Positions 39,201 to 46,729 of a stretch of 64,000 bases of DNA are shown one piece after another. Numbering within the stretch: the stretch's first letter is position 1; every line of letters begins with the position of its first letter. The position numbers and the translations under genes are program-made. Source of the stretch: Blastocatellia bacterium. Its GTDB lineage: Bacteria > Acidobacteriota > Blastocatellia > Pyrinomonadales > Pyrinomonadaceae. The stretch covers positions 89,928 through 153,927 of the forward strand of contig DNND01000066.1 of the NCBI GenBank assembly GCA_003488005.1, read 5' to 3'. The notes beneath the pieces were generated by a model, which did not search any database, was not told where the DNA came from, and worked only from the letters and a program-made list of their open reading frames with translations.

Positions 39201-39456
39201 TAGGGAACGTTTAGTGCGCGATCTGATTCGTGAGGTTCAAAATCTACGCAAAACGGCTGCATTGGAGGTGGCCGATAGAATCCGAGTTCGATATTCGGCG
39301 ACCGGTGAACTAGCCGTCGCGATTGTCGATTACATGGAATATCTTGCGAACGAAACGCTCGCAGTCGAATTAATCGAGACTGATTTTGTTGACGAGTCTC
39401 CGCACTCTTGCAAAATCGGGAACTGCGAAGTCAGACTCTTGATCTCGAGAGCATGA
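36298..39456 (+). CDS. ileS: Isoleucyl-tRNA synthetase, type 2 (IleRS2) with swapped GXHH signature
   Basis: A 1052-residue class I synthetase charging tRNA-Ile. The N-terminal catalytic region reads DGPITANNPMGVHHAWGR (residues 49-66): the usual HxGH is replaced by G59-V60-H61-H62, the GXHH arrangement described for mupirocin hyper-resistant IleRS2 enzymes. KMSKS is EMHKS with the second Lys kept (MHKSKGN). The editing domain has WTTTPWTLTANVA and HIAPGCGKEDY. The anticodon-binding region and a long C-terminal extension follow, without the IleRS1 zinc finger. The start is uncertain: ATG 36298 has a weak ribosome-binding site, while TTG 36325 has GGAGG 4 bases ahead. Since the IleRS1-like gene upstream has damaged motifs, this enzyme may supply the cell's Ile-tRNA, unless another ileS lies elsewhere. 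Confidence 0.93.
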   Translation: MSGRFSGGALANINFPQLEREILSFWERENCFQKLVEKNRNQPKWSFLDGPITANNPMGVHHAWGRAYKDLFQRYQAMTGHELRYQNGFDCQGLWVEVEVEKELGFKSKKDIEQYGIARFVEKCKERVRKFAQMQTDQSIRLGYWMDWSNSYYTMSDENNYTIWQFLRKCHDRGYIYHGWDSMPWCPRCGTGISQHEISGEERPQVTHTSPTVRFRLRNRQDEYILAWTTTPWTLTANVACAVHPEMTYLKVRQENSIYYIIKERVESVMSGRGPIEILGSVTGAEMVGWQYEGPFDELPVQLDGQHRIIPWKEVSTEEGTGIVHIAPGCGKEDYELGLQFQLATIAPIDESGVFLEGFGPFTGEFAGEVSKQIIRSLREKGILYRTEEYRHAYPICWRCKTQLLFRLVDEWYIRMDELRHQIIEVTKQTEWIPAVGQQLEIEWLTNMHDWMISKKRYWGLALPIYPCLSCGTFEVIGSRDELRARAVHGWDEFDGHSPHRPWIDAVQIACAKCNAPTKRILDVGNPWLDAGIVPYSTMHYNTDHSYWEKWFPADWISESFPGQFRNWFYSILAMSTAMEDRPPFKQMFGYRLMKDERGEEMHKSKGNAVEFNEAAEREGADAMRWLFASHNPEHDLRFGYHNVHQARREFLVLWNVYDFFLTYARIDVFNPIACAVPVAERAQLDRWILSRLETLIQHAHRYYSTYSVHLFMREVQGFIDALSRWYLRRSRRRFWKSEDDADKTAAYLTLWECLVTVIKLLAPIIPFMTEAMYQEIGRPQGSDAPVSVHLCDFPKLNSFPVDERLIRMMDATTALVEHGHAARSKAALRVRQPIREVRVLSNQKGLEGELQPFIPLILDELNAKKLTFIGSATDLYTVSARVDAKLGKPKYRQLFDSVQGELSRTPVEIIVGAVERGEPVPLTVNGQTLSVSPDEILIQRSARADWEISEGNGFFVAIDTKLDSQLIRERLVRDLIREVQNLRKTAALEVADRIRVRYSATGELAVAIVDYMEYLANETLAVELIETDFVDESPHSCKIGNCEVRLLISRA

Positions 39457-39498
39457 CGCACGGCGACTCTCCTCAGGGAGACTCCCCGCTCGTCCCCG

Positions 39499-40371
39499 TC
39501 AGCGTCGCCTTGCGATACGGAACGGGTAGATGCCGACAGTATCCCAATTGTTCGGTGGAGTTAGCCCCTCCACTCTTAGATCGTATGTTCCAGGAATGAG
39601 GAGATTCCAGTTCAAACTAAGTGACAGAGTGTGATAGGCGTCAGGTTTGAAACCGCTCCGGTTGAAGACTGTAACTCCTCGATGGTCCAAAATCTTCACT
39701 CGATAGGAGCTAAAATCCTTTCTGTCCTCCACCGGTACTGAAAGCGCGAATCTGGAACTCGATGCGGGCGGAGAAATCTCCACCGGAGCTGGAGCCTGTC
39801 CCCTCGCGACGGAGACTAAGGCATAAATCGGAAAGTTAACTTCCGGAACTTCTGACCCGCGAACTGAAGACTGATTAGTCGCTGCTTCGCTCTTGAGCTT
39901 CTGCTCGAGTTCGTCAAGCCGCTGAGTAAGTTGCTGTTTGGCTTGCTGGTGTTGTTTTTCTGAATCAGCAGCAGTTTCCAACCCTCGCTGATATTGTTGA
40001 CGGATGGTTGACGCATCCTGTTTGGCTTGAAGAAGTTCGGCTTCCATTTGCGTAAATCGGCGAATAACGAAAAACGCAAACACTCCGGCCGCCAATACGC
40101 AGCAACACGCAATCACTGCCCACGAGCGAAGAGGCACCAATTGAAGATGCCACCACCGGGGCATGGGAGCCCGCCTATTTTCCGAGAACAACGTCTGCTG
40201 CACGGCCAGGCCTTTCAGATCCTGTATAAAGCTTCTGGTTATGTTCAACTGCTCGACGCACTTCCGGCAGTCGATGAAGTGGTCTTCGAATGCTTCAGCC
40301 TCGTCTGCAGTCAGCTTTCCCAACACATACTGGTCGATCAAGTTGAACTTTTTAATATAGTCGTGGTTCAT
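39499..40371 (-). CDS. Membrane anti-sigma factor with N-terminal zinc finger
   Basis: A 290-residue protein. The N-terminus carries a zf-HC2-type motif H31-x3-C35-x2-C38, the zinc-binding anti-sigma fold of ECF sigma regulators. One membrane helix (about 84-103) follows, then a coiled coil rich in Gln, Lys and Glu (about 105-165) and an extracytoplasmic beta-rich domain of about 110 residues. It is the third gene of the operon TPR-CHAT, sigma, anti-sigma, 71 bp after the sigma gene. The expected role is to hold the sigma factor at the membrane until an envelope signal or proteolysis releases it. It converges with IleRS2 across 42 bp. Confidence 0.85.
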   Translation of the reverse strand: MNHDYIKKFNLIDQYVLGKLTADEAEAFEDHFIDCRKCVEQLNITRSFIQDLKGLAVQQTLFSENRRAPMPRWWHLQLVPLRSWAVIACCCVLAAGVFAFFVIRRFTQMEAELLQAKQDASTIRQQYQRGLETAADSEKQHQQAKQQLTQRLDELEQKLKSEAATNQSSVRGSEVPEVNFPIYALVSVARGQAPAPVEISPPASSSRFALSVPVEDRKDFSSYRVKILDHRGVTVFNRSGFKPDAYHTLSLSLNWNLLIPGTYDLRVEGLTPPNNWDTVGIYPFRIARRR

Positions 40372-40442
40372 TCGGAGAAACTACCCTCAGCCATAGAGTG
40401 GTGACAGAAAGCAAAACATCGCAATGACGTGCCCCTGCTCAT

Positions 40443-41084
40443 CTAAATCCGCCCTTCTTCGCGAGCCTTACGTTTAAGGTATAGTGCCCCAAAGCGTTTT
40501 CTCGCTCGATGCAAAACCCTGTCGAACTGCGCGCTGGTCAGGCCAAGATCGGCGCAGATCACGTCCTTTGGTTCTTCGTTTATGTAAAAGCGGCCGGTCA
40601 GTACTTTGTCCCGAGGTCTGAGTTGTCCAATCACTTCCCGAATTTCGTCGTATTTCTCAGAGGTCTGTAGCTGTTCCAATGCGCTTGGCGATGGGTCCGG
40701 CAATTGTTCGGCGAGTTCCAGATCTTCAATTACCGCTCGCTTGATTCCCCTAATCTGTTCAATGGCGTGGTTCCTGGCCACACTCGCGACGAAGGAGCCA
40801 AGGCTTTCGGGTTTTTTCACATCACCGTCCCTGATCTTTCTTATGATTATCAAGAAAGTGTCTTGCGAAAAATCCTCGACCAGTGAAGGATTATTCGTGA
40901 TACGAAGAATGATGTGTACGATCCGACCTTTAAAGAGAGTTACCAATTCCGCTTCCGCATCGGCATCGCCGGCGACGATGCGGCTTACCATGCTGCCGTA
41001 GTCCGGGTGGACGCTCGCGTTGGTGATCGGACGTTCGTTCTCGGCGGCTGGCGGCAACCTTCGCTTAAGTAAAGACTTAAACAT
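40443..41084 (-). CDS. ECF-type RNA polymerase sigma factor
   Basis: A 213-residue sigma-70 family protein. Region 2 is visible at about 35-105 (VSRIVAGDADAEAELVTLF, VEDFSQDTFLIIIRKI) and region 4 at about 155-205 (a helix-turn-helix with KDVICADLGLTSAQFDRVLH). The N-terminal ~30 residues are basic and probably disordered. It begins 3 bp after the stop of the TPR-CHAT gene, indicating co-translation, and precedes its zinc-finger anti-sigma factor. The regulon is unknown. No clear autoregulatory -35/-10 pair was identified upstream of the operon. Confidence 0.9.
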   Translation of the reverse strand: MFKSLLKRRLPPAAENERPITNASVHPDYGSMVSRIVAGDADAEAELVTLFKGRIVHIILRITNNPSLVEDFSQDTFLIIIRKIRDGDVKKPESLGSFVASVARNHAIEQIRGIKRAVIEDLELAEQLPDPSPSALEQLQTSEKYDEIREVIGQLRPRDKVLTGRFYINEEPKDVICADLGLTSAQFDRVLHRARKRFGALYLKRKAREEGRI

Positions 41085-41087
41085 CGA

Positions 41088-43613
41088 TTATGGTGCACCA
41101 ATAATAACAAAAGGGGCCCAGTAGTAGGGATGACGAGTTTCGGAACCGCCGTTGAGCATGCGCAGTTTGGCTTCCCGAAGCGCCGCCGCCTTTGCGACGT
41201 TGTTGATCAACTGCTGATAAAAGTCCTTCATCAATTGCGCGGTTGATATGTCGCTTACCGCCCATTGACTGACGACCACCGAGCGGGCGCCGGCAATGAA
41301 AAAAGATCTGCTTAGTCCGATGATGCCTTCACCAGACAATAGCTGACCCCGGCCTGTTTCACAGGCGCTCAGGACCACCAGATCGCAGTTCAAATCCAAG
41401 TCCGCAATTTCGGTGGCTCGCAAAAATCCGTCCTCATCGTTATTTCCGTCAGGTCCCAGAACGACTGAGGAACGACCTGGATTTCGCTCATCAACTAAGC
41501 TGTGAGTGGCAAGGTGGATCCATTTGTATTTGCTGAGCGCTTCCTGCTTAAACGCTTTTTCAGTACTGTCCTTCCCTAAATACAGACGCTCTCGCTCCGT
41601 GGGAATCAGACTTGCGATATATTCGACTTCGTCTCGTGTTCTTGGTAAACGTGACAGATTAGTCATGTCCCAGTCCCACGATGTGCGGTTGATTTCCGAA
41701 AGGGCTGCCGGAAGCTTCCGGCTAAGAGAGGTTTTCGATCGCTGCTGGAAGACGGGATCGCCAAAGGCGAGCAAATCCAGTTGACCCTTAAGATCCGAAG
41801 CTGACTTGGGCGGCTGCCGCAGCAGTTCGATCAGACTCGCGGACGGCAGATAACTGATCTGGTGGTCTTCAATCAGGTAGCGGCCATTATGGACCAACGA
41901 TTCATATGGCACTTGGTTCAGCAGACCATCCGGGACCACAATCAGCTTGGAGTCGGCGTGCAGTTGGTCCGCCAGTTTGCCAAAAAGCATTGTGAAAAGA
42001 TCCTCGGCCATCGCTCGCTGTTTCGTCACGCTTGATTGCAGGTGGAGATTCGTCGGTGCGACTGACAGATCATTCACGTACTGTCGGACTGTTCCCTCAA
42101 TCTCCCTGCGGCCGGGGAGTATCTCGAAGCTGACAGTCTGGCGTGAGATCAGCCAGGCGAAGGACCGCTCCTCTCCTAAACAAAACTCGAGCACCGATTC
42201 GCCATCACCGAGCACTTGATTCTGCAATTGTTTTAGTGTCGCAGGTTTGGAAAAAACCAGGCGGCGTTTGGGATGATTCAACTCGGCCTGGAGTCGTCTT
42301 TCCGCTAAATCATCTTCAACGTCAACCAACTCTCGCTGCAAATTTTCGCGCTGACTCCTATTCAAGGTGGGCGACAAGAGTCTTGTGCGCAGTGAAGCAA
42401 CTGACGCTGACAACTCCCTCATCTTGTTGTCCGTATCACCCTCACTGCGGAAACCAACCAGGCGCCGAGCGCTGATCATCCCGGACAGCGTTCTTACCCG
42501 GGCATACTGATATGCGTCGTAGGCTTCATTTGCTCGTCCCAACTCAACAAGCAGATCTACCAGCTCTCGATATGGCGCCTGACGCTCTTCCGCAAAGCCA
42601 AGCGCACTTGCTTCAGTCGATGCATAAACCGACCACCAATCGACAACCGTCCCGCTAACAGCACGGAAATACGACTTCAGCGCTTCATCGCGCAGTTGCA
42701 AAGCTCTCTGGGCCCGGGCTAACGCAAGCCAGCAGGGCCACCGCAGTGCATTCGCCTGTAACTTCTGAGAATTCGCGGACGCGCGACGCGCGAGATCTTC
42801 CGCCATCCTGAGCGCCGACTCCGCCTGTTCTCTGGCTTGTGAGACTTGTCCGGCTGATAAACTCACACCGGACAAGAAACAAAGAATCTTGATCTGAGCC
42901 GGTAGATCGTTGTTCTGACGATAGAGGGAAAACGCTCGATCGAGATCGCTGCGGCCCTTCTCGATCTGACCGTTCTTTAGCTCCATCTGCGCCAGAAAGC
43001 CCAAGGACAAACCCAGCACTTTCTCGTCATTTCCCTTAACACTCGAGCTCACGGCGCTTTGAGCAATTTCCATAGCCCGTCTAAAATCGCCGTTCTTAAA
43101 ACTCAAGGTTGCAAGGTTCAGCTGAACATGTGCTTCGACCAGATAGTCTTTGTCTGCTCGGGCGAGAGACAGAGCCTTGGAGTAATTGCGTTGCGCCAAT
43201 TCAGTCTGGTATAGCTCAGCATAGATCTGGCCGATCGAATCGTAGGTCAAAGCTTTCAGGGAGGGTGAAAGCCTTTCGATCGCGAGCGTCTGACGATATT
43301 GACGTAGGGACTCATCGAAGCGCTTGTCGTTTCGATACAAGCCCCCGATCTGTAATCTGGCTCGCCCCGCTCGCTCCGGATCTCCGCGCCTGATCCACAA
43401 GAGACAAGCTTCATCGACTCGTTTGCTAACATCTCCCTGATCGCCCGTTTCAGCCAGTTCCATGGCTTCCACAAACAAACGCTCGGGATCATCCAGAAGA
43501 ACCGCCGACCGATCATTATTCGCGTGAGGATTAGTCTGCAGGATTGGGTTAATGAATACCGGCGCCGAAAGTCCAAGCAGGACTAACAGTCCTATAGAAG
43601 CTGGGTAGTTCAC
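41088..43613 (-). CDS. Secreted or membrane-tethered TPR protein with C-terminal CHAT protease domain
   Basis: An 841-residue protein. The GTG start at 43613 follows GAGGAA and opens a hydrophobic N-terminus (residues 6-22) fitting a signal peptide or anchor. TPR-like repeats occupy about 50-380 (RNYSKALSLARADKDYL, AEAHVQLNLATLSFKNGDFR). The C-terminal CHAT caspase-like domain has the catalytic dyad H704 (LATHS) and C751 (LSACETGRG) and ends with the family's HPYYWAPFVIIG. CHAT domains are cysteine peptidases related to separase and caspases; in the type III-E CRISPR system a TPR-CHAT protease cleaves a sigma-factor inhibitor. Here the gene leads an operon with a sigma factor and an anti-sigma factor, which makes a protease-sigma signalling role plausible but unproven. 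The predicted export would put CHAT outside the cytoplasm. Confidence 0.9.
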   Translation of the reverse strand: MNYPASIGLLVLLGLSAPVFINPILQTNPHANNDRSAVLLDDPERLFVEAMELAETGDQGDVSKRVDEACLLWIRRGDPERAGRARLQIGGLYRNDKRFDESLRQYRQTLAIERLSPSLKALTYDSIGQIYAELYQTELAQRNYSKALSLARADKDYLVEAHVQLNLATLSFKNGDFRRAMEIAQSAVSSSVKGNDEKVLGLSLGFLAQMELKNGQIEKGRSDLDRAFSLYRQNNDLPAQIKILCFLSGVSLSAGQVSQAREQAESALRMAEDLARRASANSQKLQANALRWPCWLALARAQRALQLRDEALKSYFRAVSGTVVDWWSVYASTEASALGFAEERQAPYRELVDLLVELGRANEAYDAYQYARVRTLSGMISARRLVGFRSEGDTDNKMRELSASVASLRTRLLSPTLNRSQRENLQRELVDVEDDLAERRLQAELNHPKRRLVFSKPATLKQLQNQVLGDGESVLEFCLGEERSFAWLISRQTVSFEILPGRREIEGTVRQYVNDLSVAPTNLHLQSSVTKQRAMAEDLFTMLFGKLADQLHADSKLIVVPDGLLNQVPYESLVHNGRYLIEDHQISYLPSASLIELLRQPPKSASDLKGQLDLLAFGDPVFQQRSKTSLSRKLPAALSEINRTSWDWDMTNLSRLPRTRDEVEYIASLIPTERERLYLGKDSTEKAFKQEALSKYKWIHLATHSLVDERNPGRSSVVLGPDGNNDEDGFLRATEIADLDLNCDLVVLSACETGRGQLLSGEGIIGLSRSFFIAGARSVVVSQWAVSDISTAQLMKDFYQQLINNVAKAAALREAKLRMLNGGSETRHPYYWAPFVIIGAP

Positions 43614-43812
43614 ATCTTCCTCATATTCTGTTTGTGAGAGCGAGTGAAGACCTGAGTAGACGGCAAAACGTTTGTGATTCTATTGCCCCGCGAACTCACT
43701 CGGTTTTCTTAAACGTAGCAAACACGAAAAACACCCGTTGTTTCAACCTGATTGAACGACATAGTACGCACATTTACGGTTTGTTTCGATCTATTTTTTG
43801 CAGCGACGTGGG

Positions 43813-43848
43813 AAGACTCCCAGTGGATTTTTGAAGACTGGGAGTCTT
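43813..43848. terminator. Hairpin terminator (12-bp stem)
   Basis: AAGACTCCCAGT (43813-43824) pairs perfectly with ACTGGGAGTCTT (43837-43848) around a 12-base loop. It lies 25 bp past the minus-strand gene ending at 43874 and upstream of the TPR-CHAT operon, so it separates the two transcription units. Confidence 0.75.
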
Positions 43849-43873
43849 TATTGAAGGCCCGCACCTCAAGGCA

Positions 43874-44638
43874 CTAAGTCTTGAAGAAGCCTGAGGCAAA
43901 CACCGGACTGAGTTCGAAAGTGTCGAACTTGAGTTCATAGAGAAGTGTCTCACCTTTTCTTACATTCTGATAGAAAGGCAGAGTCAGCCCAGCGACGGTA
44001 CGATAATCACCGTACGTGATATTGATCTGACCGATTTCCAATCGATCGATCAAATGGTTTGAGTTGGAGTAGAAATACCAGGAACCGCCGCGAGTCTTTA
44101 CCTGAAATCGATTCCCTTTTTCCGTGGCGCCAACATCGATCACTTGCGTAGTAGGATCCGCAAGGCGTTTTAGAATGGGCAGAAGACCGAAGGTCGCTAT
44201 TTGAAATTTGATGCTAGCGGCCTCCGTGCCATCTACTGCTTTCACGTCCAATTGGGTTCCCGCCTGAAACGTGGTCCGAACCAGAGTATTCCCATCAAAC
44301 AAATAACTCTGATTTGTGTATAGAGTGGCTCGGTCGTACCTCATCACCGGACCATCAGTAGAAAGATCAAGTTTCCTTTCAAACCGACGTTGCGAACCGG
44401 CCGAGGCCTCGATGGGGTAACTTAGTGTGCCCTGCTGCCTGAACCTCGCCCAGTCTCTGTCGCCACGACCACCATGAGCTTGTAACAAGGTGATGACCGA
44501 AACTTGGAGGGAGTTCGTGCGCGCTTTCCGGTTCGTGGTGGAATTGCTCCGATTTACAAGCCTCACTACGGCAGCCAGGCCGGCCACCGCGATGAGCACT
44601 CCAATGATTATTACAAGTTGTGAGAAAGTCTTTTTCAT
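43874..44638 (-). CDS. LolA-like envelope protein of unknown function
   Basis: A 254-residue protein with an N-terminal signal or anchor (MKKTF, hydrophobic residues 8-26), then a mostly beta domain. The ordered strands (FRQQGTLSYPIE, RRFERKLDLSTDGPVMRYD, SYLFDGNTLVRTTFQAG, LIDRLEIGQINITYGDYRTV, LPFYQNVRKGETLLYELKFD) resemble the LolA/outer-membrane lipoprotein-sorting fold seen in many periplasmic proteins of Acidobacteriota. No lipobox is visible. The ATG has AAGGAG about 9 bases upstream. It is followed by a strong terminator and preceded at 151 bp by the small cysteine-rich peptide gene on the same strand. The function is not known. Confidence 0.65.
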   Translation of the reverse strand: MKKTFSQLVIIIGVLIAVAGLAAVVRLVNRSNSTTNRKARTNSLQVSVITLLQAHGGRGDRDWARFRQQGTLSYPIEASAGSQRRFERKLDLSTDGPVMRYDRATLYTNQSYLFDGNTLVRTTFQAGTQLDVKAVDGTEAASIKFQIATFGLLPILKRLADPTTQVIDVGATEKGNRFQVKTRGGSWYFYSNSNHLIDRLEIGQINITYGDYRTVAGLTLPFYQNVRKGETLLYELKFDTFELSPVFASGFFKT

Positions 44639-44789
44639 TGTTGATTCTCCTTACTACTTCAAAGGTCGAGGCGAGTAGCTTGGAGCCATTCGCCCCGACG
44701 GTGTTACAGTGTGTCTGTCAGTCGGCCGGCTGCTCACTTTGGACCACCAATCTCCGCCAGAGGCTCGTGGTTTCGCAGTGAGTTGCCGG

Positions 44790-45056
44790 TCATCCCAACA
44801 GTGCGGCAAAGCTACCCAAGCAACTGTTGACACAAATTTCATAGGTGTCCTGACAGAGCATCGAATCGTGACCTGAATGCCCTATGCACGCTGCGTATCG
44901 CGCTTCGCACGCACCAAGGCATTCGACCTGACCTTGCACCACCGAACTCGGTACCACTGACAGTGCAATAAACAAGACGATAGACATCAGAATGGGTACT
45001 TGATGTCTAACTGCGCGTTGTGAAACGGTCTGGCGACCAACTCTCGAATTTTGCAT
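44790..45056 (-). CDS. Small secreted six-cysteine peptide
   Basis: An 88-residue precursor with a basic N-terminus, a hydrophobic core (about 20-37) and a likely signal cleavage near VVQGQ (about 41-43). The ~45-residue mature part has six cysteines at 46, 50, 57, 68, 75 and 79, giving the mirror-symmetric pattern C-x3-C-x6-C-x10-C-x6-C-x3-C with Tyr in both halves (EARYAAC and CQDTYEIC). This suggests two helices cross-linked by disulfides, in the style of a helical hairpin. GGAG lies 7 bases before the ATG. It is divergent from a sigma-factor gene. I recognise no family; secretion and disulfide folding are inferred. Confidence 0.7.
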   Translation of the reverse strand: MQNSRVGRQTVSQRAVRHQVPILMSIVLFIALSVVPSSVVQGQVECLGACEARYAACIGHSGHDSMLCQDTYEICVNSCLGSFAALLG

Positions 45057-45348
45057 TTGCGTACTCCTTCGTTTTTGAATTTGCTATGGGCGCCTTGACG
45101 CCCTCACTGAAGGACTCAGCGCAAAACGGCGAAAGGTAACGGACCGAGATTGTTTTTAGAGACTTGTGCTGTCGCGACGATGGTTCCGGAGTTCAATCCC
45201 CAGCCTCCGAGTTTTTAGTGGGATTTTTGCGTAGCTGCCGCCACTTTATTCATAGGTGGCTAGCTCTGGCGTGCTCCCGCAACCCGGAACTTGAGGAGCG
45301 CGCGGACGGAACGCAGGGGCCCTTCAACTTTCCATCTCTCGAGGCGGC

Positions 45349-46071
45349 ATGGAAGTAGAGAACCAAAAGAAATCAAAATGTACCGTTGAAGCCGATCTGG
45401 AGTTATTGAGACGTTCCCAGAATGGCGATGACGAAGCAATCGGTGCTTTGGTCGAAGCCCACTACGGCCTGATTAACTTTTGGGTTCTTAACTTGTGCAA
45501 ATGGGCGGAGCTGGATGTTCGTATACAGGAGGGGCGTATTGGATTCCTGGAGGCGATAAAGAATTTCGACTTCTCACGAAATGGTAGCTTCCACGAGCTG
45601 GCAAGACTTCGTGTTACGAGCGCCGTCTATGAAAGTCCCGAGGTCTGCCCCGTTAACCGAACTCTTTACAATCACTACACCAAAGTGATGCATGCTCAGG
45701 ATGAACTGATGACGGGGTTAGGTCGGAGGCCGACCCTTGATGAGCTAAGTCAGAAAACGAAGCTCTCGGTAAAGCAAATAGACAATGCCTTGAATGTGAT
45801 CGCTGCGTTCACGTTTCCATTAGAAGAGGCGGATGGAAATGTGACGATTGAGGATCCCTACGAGTCGCAGTTAATCAGAGACGCGATCACAAAGCTTTCT
45901 TCCGATGACGCTGACATAATACTTCGACATTACTTCCGCGGACAGACAGATCGCGAGATCGGGGAAGCTCTGGGCAAGTCCGAGGACGCCATTAAGATGG
46001 CGAGGAAGCGTGGGGTGGAGAAACTTAGAGATATAATCCTCGGTCGAGGAGGTCAAAAAGATGGAACTTGA
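45349..46071 (+). CDS. Sigma-70 family RNA polymerase sigma factor (atypical)
   Basis: A 240-residue protein built like an alternative sigma factor: a region-2-like segment (about 14-75: NGDDEAIGALVEAHYGLINF, IQEGRIGFLEAIKNFDF), a region-3-like segment (GLGRRPTLDELSQKTKLSVK, about 120-145) and a region 4 helix-turn-helix (SSDDADIILRHYFRGQTDRE, about 182-200, then IGEALGKSEDAIKMARKRG). The presence of region 3 and a divergent region 2 makes it unlike the ECF sigma at 40443. The final 11 bp overlap the start of the next gene, so the two are coupled. It is divergent from the secreted cysteine peptide gene across 292 bp with no further gene. Confidence 0.82.
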   Translation: MEVENQKKSKCTVEADLELLRRSQNGDDEAIGALVEAHYGLINFWVLNLCKWAELDVRIQEGRIGFLEAIKNFDFSRNGSFHELARLRVTSAVYESPEVCPVNRTLYNHYTKVMHAQDELMTGLGRRPTLDELSQKTKLSVKQIDNALNVIAAFTFPLEEADGNVTIEDPYESQLIRDAITKLSSDDADIILRHYFRGQTDREIGEALGKSEDAIKMARKRGVEKLRDIILGRGGQKDGT

Positions 46072-46693
46072 GGATTTTGAACAGCTACTGGAAAATACCA
46101 AATTTGAGCATCTTTCCGAAGCGACGCTGATCTCCTACAATGATAGTCAGCTAGACAAAATACGGCTGGCGTTGGCTGATGCTCATTTGAAGCTTTGTCT
46201 TATCTGCGATCGACGGCTTACTTTTCTGAAGGAGGAGGCGGAGGCGCTCGAAAGCTATGTGGTAACCGAGGAGGATAGAGCCTCAATCCAGCAACTAATC
46301 AGAAAGCCTCGGACCAAATTAGCTACCGTTTCGACTGAGCTAGAGCGGCTGAACTCTTACATTAAAGACCTGCTGACTGCATGGATCATCCCGTTTAGCA
46401 AACAAGCGATGCGCGGAACCGGCGACGGTGACGAGGTGTGGAGATACCAGAGCGAAGACGGATTACTTACGGCGTGGGCAATATTGGAGAAGGATGTAAG
46501 TTTGACCGTTCATTTCTCGTCACCTGAGCTCGCTTGGGAAGGCTCTCGATTACGATTCCGGCTGGGCCGTTTCAAGAAAGAGGTTACGCTGCAAGGTGAG
46601 GGAGATTCGAGAGTGGCTGCAAGGGTCAAAATACCCCGCGCGGAGCGGACGAAAAAGATGGCTGATATTTCCATAGAGGTCATCTCAGCTTAG
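46061..46693 (+). CDS. Unknown protein coupled to the atypical sigma factor; possible soluble regulator
   Basis: A 210-residue soluble protein overlapping the sigma gene by 11 bp. The N-terminal half (1-110) is helical with acidic stretches and a probable coiled coil; the C-terminal half (about 125-210) is beta-rich (DEVWRYQSEDGLLTAWAI, RLRFRLGRFKKEVTLQG, ADISIEVISA) and resembles a small beta-sandwich domain of the kind found in sigma-linked regulators. There is no membrane segment and no zinc-finger motif. Given the coupling, an anti-sigma or co-regulator role is a reasonable inference, but no family was recognised. It converges with the CHAT-NB-ARC gene at 36 bp. Confidence 0.6.
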   Translation: MELEDFEQLLENTKFEHLSEATLISYNDSQLDKIRLALADAHLKLCLICDRRLTFLKEEAEALESYVVTEEDRASIQQLIRKPRTKLATVSTELERLNSYIKDLLTAWIIPFSKQAMRGTGDGDEVWRYQSEDGLLTAWAILEKDVSLTVHFSSPELAWEGSRLRFRLGRFKKEVTLQGEGDSRVAARVKIPRAERTKKMADISIEVISA

Positions 46694-46729
46694 CGCAATT
46701 CAGCAGATTGAAACCTTGTCACTTTCTCG

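Noticed and set aside
45161..45187. Possible ECF promoter (GGAACC, 18-19 bases, GTC) on the minus strand upstream of the cysteine-rich peptide gene
   Set aside because: The spacing is slightly long, the -10 is minimal and no second copy was found upstream of neighbouring operons.
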